Shown here: in pieces, positions 60,126 through 64,000 of the stretch
How positions within the stretch are numbered: position 1 is the first letter of the stretch
Layout: the number at the start of each line of letters is the position of its first letter
Assembly (NCBI RefSeq): GCF_905171765.1
Contig: NC_053397.1
Location: 111,865,295 to 111,929,294 of the forward strand
Length of the DNA: 64,000 nucleotides
Origin: Bufo bufo
Lineage: Eukaryota; Chordata; Amphibia; Anura; Bufonidae
Reading direction: 5' to 3'
Made by a program: the position numbers and the translations under genes
Notes under the pieces: generated by a model
The model's input: only the letters and a program-made list of their open reading frames with translations
Database searches by the model: none
What the model was told of the DNA's origin: nothing

Positions 60126-60736
60126 CAGTGCCTATATACTTTTGCAGTATTCACCCCTCTTGACTTTTTTTTTGTATTTTGTTACATTAGAGCCTTAAGT
60201 TCAATGTTTTTTTAATCTAAATTTTATGTGATAGATCAGAACACAATAGTCTAAGTTGAAGTGAAATAAGAAAAATATATAAATAATATATAAATAAAAC
60301 TATTGTTTAGAAATAGAAAACAGAAAATTGGCAAATGCGTATGTATTCATCCCCTTTGTTAGGAAGACCATAAAAAGCTCGGGTGCAACCAATTACCTAC
60401 AGAAATTAATGAAATTATGTCCACCTATGTGCAATCTAAGTGTCACATGATCTGTCATTACATATACACGCCTTTTTTGAAAGGCCCCAAAGGCTGCAAC
60501 ACCTAAGCAAGAGGCATCACTAACCAAACACTGCCATGAAGACCAAGGAACTCTCCAAAGAAATAAGAGACAATAATGTTGAGAAGTATAAGTCAGGGTT
60601 AGGTTATAAAAAAATATCCAAATCTTTGATGATCCCCAGGACCCCAGGAGCACCTCAAGCAATCCATGTTAATTCCATGTTGTGAGGCACCAAAATACCA
60701 AAAAAGTAAGGGGGTGAATACTTTTGCAAGGCACTG
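60126..60736 (+). mobile_element. Internally deleted Tc1 element
   Basis: CAGTGCCTATATACTTTTGC at the left mirrors gaatacttttgcaaggcactg at the right. TA flanks the left end (60124-60125); the right is followed by tgtgta. Only the transposase N terminus survives (60540-60660: MKTKELSKEIRDNNVEKY, GLGYKKISKSL), then the sequence jumps to the 3' terminal repeat. Confidence 0.88.
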
Positions 60737-60758
60737 TGTGTATATATATATATATATA
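60737..60758. repeat. (TG/TA)n microsatellite between Tc1 elements
   Basis: tgtgta(ta)n; target for the next Tc1. Confidence 0.95.
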
Positions 60759-61808
60759 CACTCACCTAAAGAATTATTAGGAACACCTGTTCTATTTCTC
60801 ATTAATGCAATTATCTAGTCAACCAATCACATGGCAGTTGCTTCAATGCGTTTAGGGGTGTGGTCCTGGTCAAGACAATCTCCTGAACTCCAAACTGAAT
60901 GTCAGAATGGGAAAGAAAGGTGATTTAAGCCATTTTGAGCGTGGCATGGTTGTTGGTGCCAGACGGGCCGGTCTGAGTATTTCACAATCTGCTCAGTTAC
61001 TGGGATTTTCACGCACAACCATTTCTAGGGTTTACAAAGAATGGTGTGAAAAGGGAAAAACATCCAGTATGCGGCAGTCCTGTGGGCAAAAATGCCTTGT
61101 GGATTCTAGAGGTCAGAGGAGAATGGGCCGACTGATTCAAGCTGATAGAAGAGCAACATTGACTGAAATAACCACTCGTTACAACCGAGGTATGCAGCAA
61201 AGCATTTGTGAAGCCACAACACGCACAACCTTGAGGCGGGTGGGCTACAACAGCAGAAGACCCCACCGGGTACCACTCATCTCCACTACAAATAGGAAAA
61301 AGAGGCTACAATTTGCACGAGCTCACCAAAATTGGACTGTTGAAGACTGTAAAAATGTTGCCTGGTCTGATGAGTCTCGATTTCTGTTGAGACATTCAAA
61401 TGGTAGAGTCCGAATTTGGCGTAAACAGAATGAGAACATGTATCCATCCTCTGATGGCTACTTCCAGCAGGATAATGCACCATGTCACAAAGCTCAAATC
61501 ATTTCAAATTGTTTTCTTGAACATGTCAATGAGTTCACTGTACTAAAATGGCCCCCACAGTCACCAGATCTCAACCCAATAGAGCATCTTTGGGATGTGG
61601 TGGAACGGGAGCTTCGTGCCCTGGATGTGCATCCCTCAAATCTCCATCAACTGCAAGATGCTATCCTATCAATATGGGCCAACATTTCTAAAGAATGCTA
61701 TCAGCACCTTGTTGAATCAATGCCATGTAGAATTAAGGCAGTTCTGAAGGCAAAAGCGGGTCCAACACTGTATTAGTATGGTGTTCCTAATAATTCTTTA
61801 GGTGAGTG
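60759..61808 (+). mobile_element. Tc1-like element (36-residue D-E spacing), internally deleted
   Basis: CACTCACCTAAAGAATTATT mirrors AATAATTCTTTAGGTGAGTG, with TA at 60757-60758 and 61809-61810. Length 1,050 bp, shorter than usual because of a coding deletion. Confidence 0.93.
60907..61776 (+). CDS. Tc1-like transposase with in-frame internal deletion, 289 aa
   Basis: Starts MGKKGDLSHFERGMVVGARR with two helix-turn-helix parts (SISQSAQLLGFSRTTISRVY; MGRLIQADRRATLTEITTRY). Catalytic blocks AWSDESRF (Asp), YFQQDNAPCHK (Asp) and NPIEHLWDVVE (Glu) are present; 36 residues separate the last Asp and Glu by my count. Between KQNENMYPSS and DGYFQQD about 50 residues, including the Gly-rich VMVWG box normally found there, are missing without breaking the frame. 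The repeated word around 'ATGTAYCC' may have mediated the deletion. It should still bind its ends but is unlikely to catalyse transposition. Confidence 0.92.
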   Translation: MGKKGDLSHFERGMVVGARRAGLSISQSAQLLGFSRTTISRVYKEWCEKGKTSSMRQSCGQKCLVDSRGQRRMGRLIQADRRATLTEITTRYNRGMQQSICEATTRTTLRRVGYNSRRPHRVPLISTTNRKKRLQFARAHQNWTVEDCKNVAWSDESRFLLRHSNGRVRIWRKQNENMYPSSDGYFQQDNAPCHKAQIISNCFLEHVNEFTVLKWPPQSPDLNPIEHLWDVVERELRALDVHPSNLHQLQDAILSIWANISKECYQHLVESMPCRIKAVLKAKAGPTLY

Positions 61809-61832
61809 TATATATATATATATATATATATA
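61809..61832. repeat. (TA)n microsatellite between Tc1 elements
   Basis: Pure TA tract shared as flank by two Tc1 elements. Confidence 0.95.
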
Positions 61833-63051
61833 TAGTGAGGAACAGAAGTATTTGAACACCTTGAGATTTTGCAAGTTCTCCCACTTAGAAATCATGGAGG
61901 GGTCTGAAATATACATTGTAGGTGCATTCCCACTCTGAGAGTCAGAACTTTTTAAAAATTAAGGAAATCACATTGTATGATTTTTTTTAAATGTATTTGT
62001 CTTGCAAGACCAAAGAGCTGTCAAGAGACACCAGAGACAAAATTGTGGACCTCCACAAGGCTGGAAAGGGCTACGGGGCAATTTACAAGCAGCTTGGTGA
62101 AAATAGATCAATTGTTAGAAAATGGAAGAGGCTAAAGACGACTGTCAGTCTCCCTCGGACTGGGGCTCCATGCAAGATCCCACCTCGTGGGGTATCACTG
62201 ATGATAAGAAAGGTGAGGAATCAGCCCAGAACTACAAGGGATGAGCTGGTCAATGACATGAAGAGAACTGGTTTCAAAGGTTACTGTCGGTAGAACACTA
62301 CGCCGTCATGGTTTCAAATCATGCATTGCACGGAAGGTTCCCCTGCTCAAGTCATCATCACATGTCCAGGCCTGAAGTTTGCCAATGACCATCTGGATGA
62401 TCCAGAGGAGGCATGGGAGAAAGTCATGTGGTTAGATGAGACCAAAGTAGAACTCTTTGGTCTAAACTTCACTCGTCGTGTTTGGAGGAAAAAGGATGAG
62501 TTACATTCCAAGAACACCATCCCTACTGTGAAGCATGGGGGTGGTAACATCATGCTTTGGGGGTGCTTTTCTGTGAAGGGGACAGGATGACTGCACTGTA
62601 TTAAGGAGATGATGAATGGGGCCATTTATTGTGAGATTTTGAGCAACAACCTTCTTCCCTCAGTCAGAGTATTGAAGATGGGTCGTGGCTGGGTCTTCCA
62701 ACATGACAACGACCCGAAGAACACAGCCAGGATAACCAATGAGTGGCTCCATAAGAAGCATATCAAGGTTCTGGAATGGCCTAGCCAGTCTCCAGACCTA
62801 AATCCAATAGAACATATTTGAAGGGAGATGAAACTCCGTGTTGCTCAGCGACAGCCCTGAAACCTGACAGATCTACAGGAGATCTGTGTGGAGGAGTGGG
62901 CCAAAATCCCTGATGCAGTGTGTGCAAACCTGATTAAGAACTACAGGAAACGACCTCTGTAATTGCACACCAATTGCAGACCAAATATTAACACTGATTT
63001 TCTCAGGTGTTCAAATATTTATGTTCAGCAGTGCAAGACAAATACATTCTT
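61833..63051 (+). mobile_element. Degenerate Tc1 element, right end truncated
   Basis: Left end agtgaggaacagaagtattt; an inner repeat aaatgtatttgtcttgc (61989-62005) is matched by gcaagacaaatacatt (63033-63048) near the right side. The outer right arm is missing where the next element starts (ttaacccc, 63052). Confidence 0.85.
62006..62990 (+). pseudogene. Tc1 (DD34E-type) transposase pseudogene
   Basis: Recognisable blocks: [53 protein letters not shown], then after a frameshift [18 protein letters not shown] (first Asp), [18 protein letters not shown], a stop at 62587-62589, [11 protein letters not shown] (second Asp), NPIEHI (Glu), a stop at 62819-62821, [12 protein letters not shown], another stop and [19 protein letters not shown] segment is missing after NDMKRTG. 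The original ATG is lost because a deletion joins the terminal repeat to codon 3-4. Same family style as 58728-59750 but clearly older. Confidence 0.92.
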
Positions 63052-64000
63052 TAACCCCTTCACGACCTATGACATACTACTACGTCATGGGAACCACTGC
63101 GTTCCCGCAATTTGACGTAAAAGTACATCATGGTGATCGAGCGGGCACCGGAGCGGTGCAACCATGATCACTGCAGGGGCCCGGCTACCAGGGACTTCCG
63201 GGCCCATGCAGTGATCGCGGTCGCTGACCGTGACATAGAAGGGGTTTGTGTTGGGTGAGTGATCGCATTAGATTCCCGCGCTGCTGTGGCGGGGACCCGA
63301 TGCGTGACAAGGCAGCCCGATGCGTGCAGAGGCTGCCCAATGCCTTGCACGGCATTGGGAACTGCCTTCTACGGGTGCCGAGGAGATCCAGCCTTAGGCT
63401 GGGTCTCCTGGGTAACCTGTTAGTGTATGACTCAGTGTCATACACTAACAGGCAATGCATTACAATACAGATGTATTGTAATGTATTGCAGAGGGAATCA
63501 GACCCCCAAAAGTGAATATCAGAATAAAGTTAATAAAAAAAGTTAAAAAAAAATTAATAAAGTTATAAAATTAATAAAGTAAAAAAAGAAAAAAAAACGC
63601 CCCTTTCCCCTTATTTTATACAAAAAAAAAAATGGAAAAAAACCCACACATATTAAGTATCGCCGCATCCGTAATGACTGGCTCTATAAATATATCACAT
63701 GATCCACCCTATCTGATAAACACCATAAAAAAATAAAATTAAAAACTGTGTAAAAAAAAGCCATTTTTGTCACATTACATCACAAAAATTGCCACAGCAA
63801 GTGATAAAAAAGGCGTATGCCCCCCAAAATAGTACCAATCAGACCGTCACCTTATCCCGCAAAAAATGAGACCCTACCTAAGAGAATCGTTCAAAAAATA
63901 AAAAAGCTATCACTCTCAGACAATGGAGACACTAAAATATGATTATTTTTTGCTTCAAAACTGCTATTATTGTGCAAAAGTGAAAAAAATAAAAAAAGTA
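63052..64000. mobile_element. Non-autonomous DNA element starting ttaacccc, cut by window end
   Basis: Begins TTAACCCCTTCACGACC, a TTAA-adjacent start. GC-rich start, hairpin cctgttagtgtatgactc / gtcatacactaacagg (63415-63455) and acaatacagatgtattgt (63461-63478), then A-rich sequence with aaaaatgccattt-type runs. No gene; frames around 63185-63515 have no domain. Confidence 0.65.

Noticed and set aside
1..64000. Host protein-coding gene
   Set aside because: Every frame with a recognisable domain belongs to a mobile element; the only host-like sequence (myosin rod) is a short intron-free piece inside an LTR element.

Overview
The window is a dense nest of transposable elements in a large vertebrate genome, most likely an anuran amphibian. 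That assignment is an inference from the mix: CR1 LINEs, chromodomain Ty3/gypsy elements, a Penelope-like element (PLE), Harbinger with a MADF partner gene, several Tc1 subfamilies, TTAA-flanked palindromic elements, and hAT elements stuffed with minisatellites. I see no host single-copy gene, rRNA, tRNA or CRISPR array. Every substantial open frame belongs to a mobile element or is a by-product of a tandem repeat.

Layout. 1-5.2 kb: a decayed autonomous hAT element with a 25-bp modular minisatellite, inserted in a CR1 LINE (5.2-7.6 kb, minus). 7.6-14.0 kb: inverted CR1 ORF1 sequence (esterase-like) split by a minus-strand LTR element (7824-13716). This element carries a fragment of a class II non-muscle myosin heavy chain coiled coil and is itself interrupted by a hAT element with an exact 8-bp target duplication. 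14.9-34.5 kb: remnants resembling PLE terminal repeats. They hold a palindromic element with a 266-bp-arm hairpin and a 16.2-kb composite hAT (17807-33991, target duplication accgggac). Inside the composite hAT is a Harbinger element (18189-29104) with a spliced transposase and a minus-strand MADF gene, which in turn contains a Tc1 element and another hAT. A further hAT (29702-32067) and a TTAA element lie to its right.

34.5-45.5 kb: a degenerate Ty3/gypsy chromovirus. It is split by a 5'-truncated CR1 and by a second, much younger copy of its own family (37688-43100, target duplication acatg, LTRs about 99% identical). 45.5-53.5 kb: a CR1 remnant broken by a TTAA element and by a near-complete PLE with two direct terminal repeats, an inverted partial repeat, a novel-looking ORF1 and an RT/GIY-YIG ORF. 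53.5-58.2 kb: a small minisatellite hAT, an old Tc1 remnant split by a TTAA element, and small MITEs. 58.5-63.05 kb: four Tc1-type elements in a row, mostly separated by TA-rich microsatellite (one with an intact ORF and apparently perfect 210-bp inverted repeats). From 63.05 kb to the end: a non-autonomous element cut by the window edge.

The genes do not form a pathway; each encodes mobility functions for its own element. The most notable observations are the LTR element with a captured myosin segment, the PLE architecture with overlapping ORFs, the repeated housing of minisatellites inside hAT elements, and the matroshka of datable insertions, many confirmed by exact target-site duplications. 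All identity statements come from reading the sequence by eye; no alignment was run.
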